A DNA stretch of 24,485 nt from CAMCXE01 sp036520615. Lineage in GTDB: Bacteria > Pseudomonadota > Gammaproteobacteria > Pseudomonadales > Cellvibrionaceae. The notes under the pieces are model-generated. The model ran no database searches, was not told the origin of the DNA, and saw nothing but the letters and a program-made list of their open reading frames with translations. The position numbers and the translations under genes are program-made. Within the stretch, counting starts at the first letter, position 1, and each line of letters opens with the position of its first letter. This document shows positions 6,673-13,105 of the stretch, in pieces. The stretch spans positions 1 through 24,485 of the forward strand of contig DATDJI010000003.1 in assembly GCA_036520615.1 (NCBI GenBank), read 5' to 3'.

Positions 6673-6827
6673 GCAAACGCGAAAAACCCTACGGCTCCGT
6701 AATATTTTTTGTGATCGCTGCGTGGATATTTATCTGCATGGCCGAAAGCAAACCAGCGCCGCAAATAAAACAGCAGCTACCAATAAAAATTAAAACCACC
6801 AAACCCTCACCGCAATATTTTGTTTAG
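6669..6827 (+). CDS. Small single-span membrane protein
   Basis: The protein has 52 residues, beginning MSKREKPYGS. The ATG overlaps the LuxR-like gene stop (ATGA). A hydrophobic segment at residues about 10-26 (SVIFFVIAAWIFICMA) is preceded by Lys/Arg residues and followed by a polar Pro/Lys/Gln-rich tail. The likely topology is N-in with a short periplasmic tail, though an uncleaved signal anchor or cleaved peptide is possible. No proper lipobox is seen. Phage early operons often carry such proteins for superinfection exclusion, but that role is speculative here. Confidence 0.6.
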   Translation: MSKREKPYGSVIFFVIAAWIFICMAESKPAPQIKQQLPIKIKTTKPSPQYFV

Positions 6828-6835
6828 GTGCAACC

Positions 6836-7099
6836 ATGCTTAAAACCCCGCAGGAAACCATTCAACAACCCAAGCCGCCGGCCACTAGCGAGCTGCAATT
6901 AATTTCCCACGCAAAAGCCTGTGCAATTTTAGGTGTGAGTAAAAATACGCTGCGTAATTGGGTAAAAGATGAAAAAGCCCCCAAGCCAATAAAGTTTGGC
7001 ATCAGTAGGCAATCAATTATTCGCTACAAAAAGTCAGAAATCCTGGCGATGGTAGAAGCATTAAATGGCGCCGCCGATGCAATGGAACAAAGCCACTAA
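6836..7099 (+). CDS. AlpA/MerR-like HTH, excisionase-type protein
   Basis: The protein has 87 residues. After a proline-rich leader, residues about 22-75 fit the excisionase/AlpA-like winged helix: LISHAKACAILGVSKNTLRN, WVKDEKAPKPIKFG, and SIIRYKKSEILAMVEAL. Such proteins either bind near attachment sites to direct excision or activate integrase expression. AGGTG lies just upstream of the ATG, overlapping the previous stop. The integrase itself is about 9 kb to the right. It is the best excisionase candidate in the window, though a purely transcriptional role is equally possible. Confidence 0.75.
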   Translation: MLKTPQETIQQPKPPATSELQLISHAKACAILGVSKNTLRNWVKDEKAPKPIKFGISRQSIIRYKKSEILAMVEALNGAADAMEQSH

Positions 7100-7283
7100 A
7101 TACAACTTGGAAACCGAAGAAGGCTACAGCGTCAGCTTTAGCCGCGTACACACCCAATCAAAATTCGTAGCCTGGCCACCCCGGCCAGGTAAATACAAAA
7201 CCGCTGAATGCATAGGCGTTTTTACCAATATGGATTCAGCAAAAACCGCGTGCGAAACGCATTACAGCAAACTTAAAAAATGA
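7065..7283 (+). CDS. Small unrecognised phage protein (72 aa)
   Basis: The product contains YSVSFSRVHTQSKFVAWPPR and ends DSAKTACETHYSKLKK. It has a small alpha/beta look, with a closing helix like many short phage proteins that contain an ALE/AKxxCExHY tail. The start is uncertain: ATG 7065 overlaps the previous gene by 35 bases, and ATG 7077 by 23. The stop overlaps the next start (ATGA). No function is known. Confidence 0.6.
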   Translation: MAPPMQWNKATKYNLETEEGYSVSFSRVHTQSKFVAWPPRPGKYKTAECIGVFTNMDSAKTACETHYSKLKK

Positions 7284-7654
7284 GGCAACACATGCTAATC
7301 CCAGACCTTTACGCAAAGACCCTCAACGGAATTAATAACGGCAAATTTTCCGAAGAGTGTTCAAAAGAGCTGCAGGACGTAATTACCGCCTGCAGCAACA
7401 CCGGCAAAAATGGCGAAATAATCCTAACGATAAAGGTCTCTCCGGATGGCATGGGGCGTTACAAATTTATCCCTCATGTAAAAACCAAAAAGCCTACAGG
7501 CCCAGTCTACGGCACTATTTTTTGGGGCACACCGGACGGCAATTTACAACGCAATGACCCAGCCCAAGCCGAGCTTGAATTGCGCGATGTAAACGTTAAA
7601 ACCGAAGTGCGCGAAGTTGAAGCTCCGGCACCCGTAGTAAAAAGCGTCGGTTAA
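7280..7654 (+). CDS. Unrecognised phage protein upstream of DUF2303
   Basis: The protein has 124 residues. The sequence has a helical N-terminus with ECSKELQDVITACSNTGKNG, a beta region (EIILTIKVSPDGMGRYKFIP), then a VKTKKPTGPVYGTIFWGTPD stretch and an acidic tail. I recall similar proteins commonly placed directly before DUF2303 genes in prophages of gammaproteobacteria, but no role is known. The ATG at 7280 overlaps the preceding stop. The MLIPDL start four codons later is an alternative. Confidence 0.65.
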   Translation: MRQHMLIPDLYAKTLNGINNGKFSEECSKELQDVITACSNTGKNGEIILTIKVSPDGMGRYKFIPHVKTKKPTGPVYGTIFWGTPDGNLQRNDPAQAELELRDVNVKTEVREVEAPAPVVKSVG

Positions 7655-7695
7655 TCCCGCGTGATAAAAGCCCACCAACCTAAAGAGATAAAACA

Positions 7696-8508
7696 ATGTT
7701 AGAAGAAATAAGCGCCACGAATTTTAAAGAGGCCTACGACTTAGGCCAACAACAAACCCAAGTTATAGATATCAATGGCATACCGGCGGCCATAGTTGCC
7801 GAAGGTATGAAAGTTGAATTTCTTAAAAAACAATTCGACGAAATGCTGGATAAACCCCGCCGCTTCGAGCAAAACACGGTAATAGGTTCCGCTCAGGATT
7901 TCATTGCATACTTCAATCGCTACGCAAATGAACAATCCACAATCTTCTATAACGAAAACGGTGAATTTTTCGCGACGCTGGATTGGCATAAATCGGCTGA
8001 AATCCCGAGCTTTAAAAATCACACAGTCAGATTCACCAGCGAACCACACCAAAAGTGGAGCGAGTGGGTAGCAAAAAACAATAAACCGCAATCTCAGGAA
8101 GATTTTGCACTGTTTATTGAAGACCACATAAAAGAATTTGAGGAGCCAGAAGGGCAGGTGATGCTAGAAATTGCTAGCACCCTTAAGGCGACCATTGGCG
8201 TGGATTTTAAATCGCAAAAACTCACCCATAACGGCCAATCACAAATTCGCTACGAAGAAAAAATGGAAGGCAAAGCCGGTGAGGCAGGGGAGTTTTTAAT
8301 CCCCAAAGAATTCATCGTGAATTTACAGCCGTTTAAAAGCTCCAGCGCCTACCGAATAAAAGCATGGTTCCGTTACCGCGTCAGCCGGGATGGTTTAAGC
8401 ATGTGGTACACGCTGCAAAACCCTCACCTACCAAAAGAAGACGCCATTAATGATGCCTTCAAAATTATCAAGGAAGGAATGGACACCGGCCACATTTACC
8501 GAGCTTAA
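7696..8508 (+). CDS. DUF2303 family phage protein (YfdQ-like)
   Basis: The protein has 270 residues and fits the DUF2303 family in length and in motifs: FKEAYDLGQQQTQVIDINGI near the N-terminus, SAQDFIAYFNRYANEQST, then the characteristic HQKWSEWVAKNNKPQSQEDF followed by ALFIEDH, and a C-terminal beta-rich region with EFLIPKEFIVNLQPF. Members are widespread in prophage early regions, and their function is not established. There is a 41-base gap to the previous gene and an AGAGAT ribosome-binding site. The next gene follows within four bases. Confidence 0.85.
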   Translation: MLEEISATNFKEAYDLGQQQTQVIDINGIPAAIVAEGMKVEFLKKQFDEMLDKPRRFEQNTVIGSAQDFIAYFNRYANEQSTIFYNENGEFFATLDWHKSAEIPSFKNHTVRFTSEPHQKWSEWVAKNNKPQSQEDFALFIEDHIKEFEEPEGQVMLEIASTLKATIGVDFKSQKLTHNGQSQIRYEEKMEGKAGEAGEFLIPKEFIVNLQPFKSSSAYRIKAWFRYRVSRDGLSMWYTLQNPHLPKEDAINDAFKIIKEGMDTGHIYRA

Positions 8509-8512
8509 ACCC

Positions 8513-8962
8513 ATGGCCGCCAAGCAGACTAGAAAGCGATTACGCAAACCGCACAGTAAAAAAGCGCGCGATCACCGGGCCATGCATTTAGAGCTAACGA
8601 AAGTTAAAAAATCCCTCGTGGGTTTAACCCTGGCCTACAACTCAAGCCAAGGTGAAGACGCTTTAATGCATCCCAGTAATTTTGAAAAAGCTAGAAGGTT
8701 GCTTGGCGGCGATACCGCAGCGGGTTACACCGTTGCCGATATTTTAGAAACCTGGCCGCTAAATTGGCAGGCCACCGCAGTTATTTACTGCCAAGACGAA
8801 AATACATTATTCGACCAACCTGCCAATTTAACCGCAGAAAATACCACCGGCAAAGAAATAGGCGAGTTATTGGAAGAGCTCATAGAAGAGCTCAAAAAAT
8901 TATGCAACCCGAAATTTATTAAAGAGTGGGGCTTTACCGCCACCGTAATCCCCAGCAAATAA
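8513..8962 (+). CDS. Unrecognised 149-aa basic/acidic phage protein
   Basis: The product begins MAAKQTRKRLRKPHSKKARD, a strongly basic tail that could bind nucleic acid, followed by helical segments. The C-terminal half is acidic and helical (EIGELLEELIEELKKLC). ATG 8513 is chosen because it lies four bases after the DUF2303 stop; the longer in-frame start at 8450 would run deep into DUF2303. No family is recognised. Confidence 0.65.
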   Translation: MAAKQTRKRLRKPHSKKARDHRAMHLELTKVKKSLVGLTLAYNSSQGEDALMHPSNFEKARRLLGGDTAAGYTVADILETWPLNWQATAVIYCQDENTLFDQPANLTAENTTGKEIGELLEELIEELKKLCNPKFIKEWGFTATVIPSK

Positions 8963-8987
8963 CGCCAGCACACAGCAGGTAAATACA

Positions 8988-9611
8988 ATGGACGATATTT
9001 TATTAAGCAGCAAAATCATTATGGCAGACGCGCTCACAGTGCTCACTGCGGATATGCCATGTAAAAAAATAATCATTAATAACGCCCTTTACCTACGCCG
9101 TTATTTTGTGCGCGAAAACGCCGATGGAAGCCAAGAGTGGCTACACGAATTTATTACCGAAGACGGCGAGCGTCACCTGCACAGCCACCCGTGGAACGCA
9201 ATCAGCACAATTTTATGCGGCGGTTACACCGAAGAATATTATTACCCAACGATCACGCAAACCCAGTTTAAAGAGTACCGCCCAGGCGACCACAACATCA
9301 TATCGCCAGACAGAATTCACCGCATCGCCAGAGTGCAAAGTAAAACTTGGACCCACATGATGGTGCCACCAAGCCGTCTACCTAATTGGTATTTCGTAAA
9401 CGACAAATCCGAAAAAGAACACATCCCCTCAAGCCCATTAAATTGGTGGAAAAACGAAACCACCCGCGATGGAGATATACCCGGTTTAATTGCAGCCCGG
9501 AAATTTGTGCAAAAAAAACTTGGCCCGCCAGATATGGAAAAGTGGGCAAGTGAAGTGGCGAAAAAGTTATGTTCCCGATTGCGCGCGCCCACTGAGGGCT
9601 CAACCAAATGA
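8988..9611 (+). CDS. Cupin-like protein with HSHPW motif
   Basis: The protein has 207 residues. The core has a cupin-type pattern: ERHLHSHPWNAISTILCGGY supplies His residues spaced HxHxxP, followed after a gap by EYRPGDHNIISPDRIHRIAR with a PGD turn and a further His. This fits a single-domain double-stranded beta-helix that could bind a metal. The substrate is unknown. Similar HSHPW proteins occur among hypothetical proteins of phages. The C-terminal part is helical and basic. AGCAGGT precedes the ATG. The stop overlaps the next ATG. Confidence 0.7.
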   Translation: MDDILLSSKIIMADALTVLTADMPCKKIIINNALYLRRYFVRENADGSQEWLHEFITEDGERHLHSHPWNAISTILCGGYTEEYYYPTITQTQFKEYRPGDHNIISPDRIHRIARVQSKTWTHMMVPPSRLPNWYFVNDKSEKEHIPSSPLNWWKNETTRDGDIPGLIAARKFVQKKLGPPDMEKWASEVAKKLCSRLRAPTEGSTK

Positions 9612-9796
9612 TCAGCCGAAACAGCGCCGACCACACGGGCTGGAACCTCACCCCGCAGCACCGAAAAACCGAACGTGAAGAGTTAGCCAAAGACGTGGCA
9701 GATTTTATAAAGAAGGGCGGCAAAATAAAAAAACTAAAATCCCACCAACGCAACGACTCGCCGATTATCGAAAAATGGGGCCACTATGAACATTGA
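9608..9796 (+). CDS. Small unrecognised phage protein (62 aa)
   Basis: The ATG overlaps the cupin gene stop (ATGA). After a polar N-terminus there is a helical stretch, REELAKDVADFIKKGGKIKK, a pattern I recall in short conserved prophage proteins with GGKI followed by a basic tail. The 3' end overlaps the ASCH gene by 11 bases. A DNA- or RNA-binding role is possible from charge only. Confidence 0.6.
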   Translation: MISRNSADHTGWNLTPQHRKTEREELAKDVADFIKKGGKIKKLKSHQRNDSPIIEKWGHYEH

Positions 9797-10403
9797 TAAC
9801 AGTAATTATAAAGAGCGGCCAATTTTATTTACGGGCGAAATGGTTCGCGCAATATTGTGTGGGAAGAAAACGCAGACGCGGCGCGTTGTTAAGCCAACAA
9901 AAGATCGAAACGGGTCAGGATGCGAATTGGCTCCTTGCGAAATTGCAGGAGAGATTAATAAATCGCGTAATTTTGATTTGTCGCCATACGGGAAAATTGG
10001 AGACCGCCTTTGGGTGCGGGAAACCTTTTGCCCGATATTTCCACAAGATCCAGATTACAACAATGGCGAGCCAATCGAATACGACTACAGGGCAGACTAT
10101 CAGCACGGCACCAGGCTTGGTGATGTTTTAGGTATTAAGAAAATATGGAAACCATCAATTTTTATGCCCCGCGATGCAGCAAGAATCACGCTAGAGATAA
10201 CGAATATCCGCGTTGAACGGCTGAATGATATTAGCGAAGAAGACGCTTTGGCTGAAGGCGTTAAAAAGAAAGTGATACTCGACTGGCCACTTATTACTAG
10301 AGCCGCCTGGTGTGAATTTCGAAACTTGTGGAGTGGCATTAACGGCGAAGAATCCTGGGATCTAAACCCGTGGGTTTGGGTAATTGGATTTAAGAGAATT
10401 TGA
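9786..10403 (+). CDS. ASCH-domain phage protein
   Basis: The protein has 205 residues. The opening RPILFTGEMVRAILCGKKTQ followed by TRRVVKP is the signature of phage ASCH-domain proteins, often annotated as morphogenetic or hypothetical. Further family points are GDRLWVRETF at about residue 75, then YRADY, KPSIFMPRDAARITLEI, and a WDLNPWVWVIGF ending. ASCH is a PUA-like fold thought to bind RNA or modified nucleotides. The exact role in phages is unsettled. It overlaps the preceding gene by 11 bases. Confidence 0.88.
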   Translation: MNIDNSNYKERPILFTGEMVRAILCGKKTQTRRVVKPTKDRNGSGCELAPCEIAGEINKSRNFDLSPYGKIGDRLWVRETFCPIFPQDPDYNNGEPIEYDYRADYQHGTRLGDVLGIKKIWKPSIFMPRDAARITLEITNIRVERLNDISEEDALAEGVKKKVILDWPLITRAAWCEFRNLWSGINGEESWDLNPWVWVIGFKRI

Positions 10404-10464
10404 AGCGGCGCAGCAATTTGCGGCTGCAACCATCTAACATTTGCAGGCCAACCGAGACTAATCT

Positions 10465-11055
10465 ATGCAACCTTTATTTTTCCCATTTAAAGTAATTATT
10501 AATAGAGAAATGATAAAAATAAAAACCGATAAACAAATACCATATTTTTTTCAAAATCAGTTTTTAAGTATATTTCAGAGTTTAACCAACTCAATGGTAC
10601 TCGAAGTAACCGCCAGCTTTATGGATGAAGCCTTTTGCGGGATTCGGTGCGGCGCTTATTCTGTGGTGGTCGGCGAAGACGCAGCGGCAGTGGTTGATAA
10701 TATTTTGAGTTATTCAGAGGTGTACGAATATATAAAACAAATGTACACCCCAGAATCATTCAGAATGCTGGGCTTTCTGCAGAACCCAACATTATCAACG
10801 TGCGGCAAGCCACCGCTGGCAGAGACCGCCAAAGACCCAAAATCGCTTTATTACGATGCAGGCGGTATAGAAGTGCTGGATGTAATCAAAGCAAAATTAT
10901 CGCCAGCACAATACCAAGGGTTTTTATTGGGTAATTCAATAAAATACACCTGCCGCCTAAACTTCAAAAACACCCCAGCCCGCGACGCCGAAAAAGCCGC
11001 CTTCTACACCGAAGCCCTGCGAGCAGAATTGCAAAAATCACCAGAGACCAGCTGA
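10465..11055 (+). CDS. DUF3310-domain phage protein with N-terminal extension
   Basis: The protein has 196 residues. Residues about 128-190 match DUF3310, with YYDAGGIEVLDVIKAKLSPA, a YQGFLLGNSIKYTCR motif and an AEKAAFYTEAL helix. DUF3310 proteins are common phage early proteins of unsettled function. The first 125 residues are additional and unrecognised, including a hydrophobic FFPFKVII start and several Cys residues. An alternative start is ATG 10510. It is the last gene of the rightward operon, 61 bases after the ASCH gene. Confidence 0.82.
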   Translation: MQPLFFPFKVIINREMIKIKTDKQIPYFFQNQFLSIFQSLTNSMVLEVTASFMDEAFCGIRCGAYSVVVGEDAAAVVDNILSYSEVYEYIKQMYTPESFRMLGFLQNPTLSTCGKPPLAETAKDPKSLYYDAGGIEVLDVIKAKLSPAQYQGFLLGNSIKYTCRLNFKNTPARDAEKAAFYTEALRAELQKSPETS

Positions 11056-11073
11056 CGAAATACCGACTAATTT

Positions 11074-11113
11074 AAATCGAACGCGAAGCGTGTCTTGAAC
11101 GAACGATTTTTTT
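11074..11113 (+). terminator. Possible terminator of the rightward operon
   Basis: AAATCG and CGATTT can pair around a loop that contains a smaller ACGC/GCGT hairpin, and a seven-T run ends the structure. The stem is weak and the loop long, so the call rests mostly on position after the last operon gene. Confidence 0.3.
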
Positions 11114-11256
11114 AGGCAGCCCAAGCAGAAATAATAAATAATAAAAAGGCGGCCATCTGTCTTTACAGCTAGTTAGTAGCTCATGCAACCATAACACATG
11201 CCTAGGTTTCGTTTAGTGTGAAACAGAAAATTAACGTGTTGCGCACTGAACAGATA

Positions 11257-11286
11257 TTGACTATCTTTGGGGTCCAATTTTAATAA
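11257..11286 (+). promoter_or_regulatory. Candidate promoter of the endonuclease-like gene
   Basis: A -35 TTGACT (11257-11262) and a -10 TTAATA or TAATAA (11280-11286) are 17 to 18 bases apart. The gene starts at 11300, so the 5' leader would be very short. This suggests the cargo gene has its own promoter independent of the repressor, since no operator copy is present here. Confidence 0.45.
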
Positions 11287-11299
11287 CAAGGTACAAGCC

Positions 11300-11803
11300 A
11301 TGCCCGTGCACACAGTTTATACGACCGATGTGGCAACAGGACGTCCTATAAGAGCAGAAGCGACAATCGCACTGGTTGGTGCAGCGGCGGGAGGAACTGC
11401 TGCATCTGTAGATAATCATCTTGTCAGAGGTCACATGGGGAATGCTCACCCCTATCATCATGAGCGCGGTCATTTAATTGGCAAACAGCTTGGCGGCGAT
11501 GGGAGTAGCGCGGCTAATTTAGTAGGGTTATCGGATGGTACAAATGCTCCGCTAATGTCGGATATTGAAGGCCTATGTAGAGATACCATTGTCGCTAATG
11601 GGCCCGGATCTACGTTGTTTTTACAAGTTGAAGTCGATTGGAGCGGAGCCTTTTATAATGGACCCGCTGCTGCGCCGTGGGTCGCTGGGATGGTGGGATG
11701 TATAATTGTTCGTATACGTGCCTCTGCAGGTGGCGCTGTTCTTTTTGAGCAAGGATACCCAAATGGTGTTGTAAAAAATCATGCCGCGCTCCGGTGTTGT
11801 TAA
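11300..11803 (+). CDS. Stand-alone DNA/RNA non-specific endonuclease-like protein
   Basis: The protein has 167 residues. Residues about 53-90 carry an HHERGHLIGKQLGG motif, close to the DRGH catalytic signature of non-specific (beta-beta-alpha metal) endonucleases, with His58 as the presumed base. AANLVGLSDGTNAPLMSDIE follows and supplies the expected Asn and a downstream Glu for the metal site. The domain usually sits at the C-terminus of large secreted toxins, but here it stands alone without a signal peptide or delivery domain. ATG 11300 is chosen over 11267 because AAGGT lies just upstream. No obvious immunity gene is co-directional. It could be an antiviral nuclease, a toxin, or a DNA-processing enzyme of the element. 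Confidence 0.7.
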   Translation: MPVHTVYTTDVATGRPIRAEATIALVGAAAGGTAASVDNHLVRGHMGNAHPYHHERGHLIGKQLGGDGSSAANLVGLSDGTNAPLMSDIEGLCRDTIVANGPGSTLFLQVEVDWSGAFYNGPAAAPWVAGMVGCIIVRIRASAGGAVLFEQGYPNGVVKNHAALRCC

Positions 11804-11815
11804 AAATGCAAGAAG

Positions 11816-12226
11816 CTAACACGCACCCTTAGCGCTGCTAGCCATCAAGAAGACTTTGGCAGGCGGGCGGGGAGGGTAGATAGTTGTATCGATCTTGATG
11901 ATCGGCCAGCCTGCATCATCAACTATTGCATATACTCCTACGTGCTCAGTTTTACCGCTTAATACAGTTGCGCGCCAACCCAGGCCATACGATCCGAGCG
12001 GATGCCACTTCCAAATACAGGTGGGATATACATCGCCGCTTACGGTGGCCCTTACGTTAATCTTGGCGTACTTGCCGCCAACCAGTACGCTAAGTGCGTG
12101 CTGGCAAATAAAACCAAGAAAGTCGACGCTTTGCCAGCTTCCGTCTATTAGACGGATTTCTGCCCGATTCGATCCCGGTTGAATGATCTGCCAGCCGCCA
12201 CCAACCTGATATTTAATCCCAGGCAT
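11816..12226 (-). CDS. Unrecognised 136-aa protein under SOS control
   Basis: The product is rich in Gly, Trp and beta-forming residues, for example YQVGGGWQIIQPGSNRAEIR, IWKWHPLGSYGLGWR and WPIIKIDTTIYPPRP. It has no signal peptide or membrane span. I do not recognise the family. AGGTGG lies six bases before the ATG, and a LexA box lies 13 bases upstream, so expression should follow DNA damage. It converges with the endonuclease-like gene, 12 bases between stops. SOS control plus location in a prophage suggests a role in induction, DNA repair or release, without proof. Confidence 0.7.
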   Translation of the reverse strand: MPGIKYQVGGGWQIIQPGSNRAEIRLIDGSWQSVDFLGFICQHALSVLVGGKYAKINVRATVSGDVYPTCIWKWHPLGSYGLGWRATVLSGKTEHVGVYAIVDDAGWPIIKIDTTIYPPRPPAKVFLMASSAKGAC

Positions 12227-12238
12227 AAACCACCTATT

Positions 12239-12258
12239 TACTGTATGTGCATACAGTA
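12239..12258 (-). promoter_or_regulatory. LexA (SOS) box
   Basis: TACTGTATGTGCATACAGTA matches the gammaproteobacterial LexA consensus (CTG-N10-CAG with TA flanks) almost perfectly, and the dyad even extends to TTTA and TAAA on either side. It sits directly upstream of the ribosome-binding site of the 136-aa gene, with a TAATAT -10-like element just beyond it at 12262-12267 on the minus strand. LexA binding here would block that promoter. Confidence 0.85.
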
Positions 12259-12426
12259 AATATTAGGCTCTCAGCCACTCAGAAGTAAAGTGTCACCTAT
12301 CGCCGTTTGATTGCTTTGTTATCCCCGCTAAAGGTAGGGTGCATCTGCGTTATTTCATACACACGGCGAGAGTGCTCACTGATGAGCCTAAGTAAGCTAC
12401 CCTTTACCGAAGTCTAATTGAACCAA

Positions 12427-12669
12427 TTAGCGAGAAATATATTCGTGCTCTTCTCGGCTATGGCCGCAAAGGACGGCACCAGCAACGCCAGGGAATTTGG
12501 TTGCGCAAATTGTTCTTTCCCCTTCGCCTGTTTGTATCGTGTCTGGATCAAAGTGCCCACACCCGCATCGATTGCAGTGCCCCCAGTAGCCTTTGATATG
12601 GTCACCAACTCCGGGAGAAATTTCTGTTGTGTTGGCCGAATTATCATCTTCATTTTGTTTGCTAGTCAT
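12427..12669 (-). CDS. Cys-rich small protein, possible zinc ribbon
   Basis: The protein has 80 residues. Cys residues at 32, 35 and 37 (HCNRCGCGHF), 55 and 68, with His39, His70 and His75 (LCGHSREEH), could form one or two metal sites resembling short treble-clef or ribbon proteins. The N-terminal 25 residues are polar and probably disordered. A GGGG stretch lies before the ATG as a weak ribosome-binding site. An overlapping frame at 12414-12653 lacks such a pattern and is taken as a shadow. Function unknown. Confidence 0.5.
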   Translation of the reverse strand: MTSKQNEDDNSANTTEISPGVGDHIKGYWGHCNRCGCGHFDPDTIQTGEGERTICATKFPGVAGAVLCGHSREEHEYISR

Positions 12670-12798
12670 AATTGCCCCATAGAAAAAGAAGTCTGATTAA
12701 TTGATTTGCGGAAGTGCTTGACCTAGCTAGATAGCTAACCCTGCGATCATTAAGCATTTAAGTTGAAGGCAGGACCAGCCATCAGATATTGAAGAAAG

Positions 12799-12978
12799 TT
12801 ATTTAATTTCCGGACACTTGGCTGCGCAGTTATCTAAATTGATTCGGCAGTTTTTGTCGTTGCTATGTTCGCAGTCGTAAGTCCTTTCGCATTTAGCAAG
12901 ACAGTCTTCAGCATGTGTTATTGGTGCGGCGGTTATTATTAGAAGGCCGAAGAGGGCTGAAATAAGTTTCTTGAACAT
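12799..12978 (-). CDS. Small secreted six-cysteine protein
   Basis: The protein has 59 residues. MFKKLISALFGLLIITAAPI is a clear signal peptide, with likely cleavage after THA. The mature part of about 36 residues has six Cys (positions 26, 30, 36, 44, 51 and 55) in a CxxxC...C...C...CxxxC arrangement, suggesting three disulfides or a helical hairpin held by twin CxxxC motifs. GGGGA lies about seven bases before the ATG. It lies downstream of the YedK-like gene on the same strand, but the 127-base gap suggests its own promoter. Periplasmic location is predicted. Function unknown. Confidence 0.7.
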   Translation of the reverse strand: MFKKLISALFGLLIITAAPITHAEDCLAKCERTYDCEHSNDKNCRINLDNCAAKCPEIK

Positions 12979-13003
12979 AAATATTCCCCTAGCAGATTAC
13001 TAA

Positions 13004-13024
13004 TTGAGAGAGAGGGTCTCTCAA
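13004..13024. terminator. Hairpin between the SRAP and six-Cys genes
   Basis: TTGAGAGA (13004-13011) and TCTCTCAA (13017-13024) form a perfect 8-bp stem with a GAGGG loop. It lies downstream of the SRAP gene stop on the minus strand. No strong U-run follows, so termination efficiency is doubtful, and a role in the leader of the six-Cys gene is also possible. Confidence 0.4.
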
Positions 13025-13105
13025 CCCTTTGCGCGTTACGCAATTTATAATCTACTCCCAATTCAGTTTGCTGCAATAGCAAATTAGTGCCAATCAATAG
13101 CTATG

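Noticed and set aside
11167..11181. AGCTAGTTAGTAGCT short palindrome considered as another operator
   Set aside because: Half-sites are in a different order and only five bases long, so it does not fit the TTAGCTTAGCTAA dyad.
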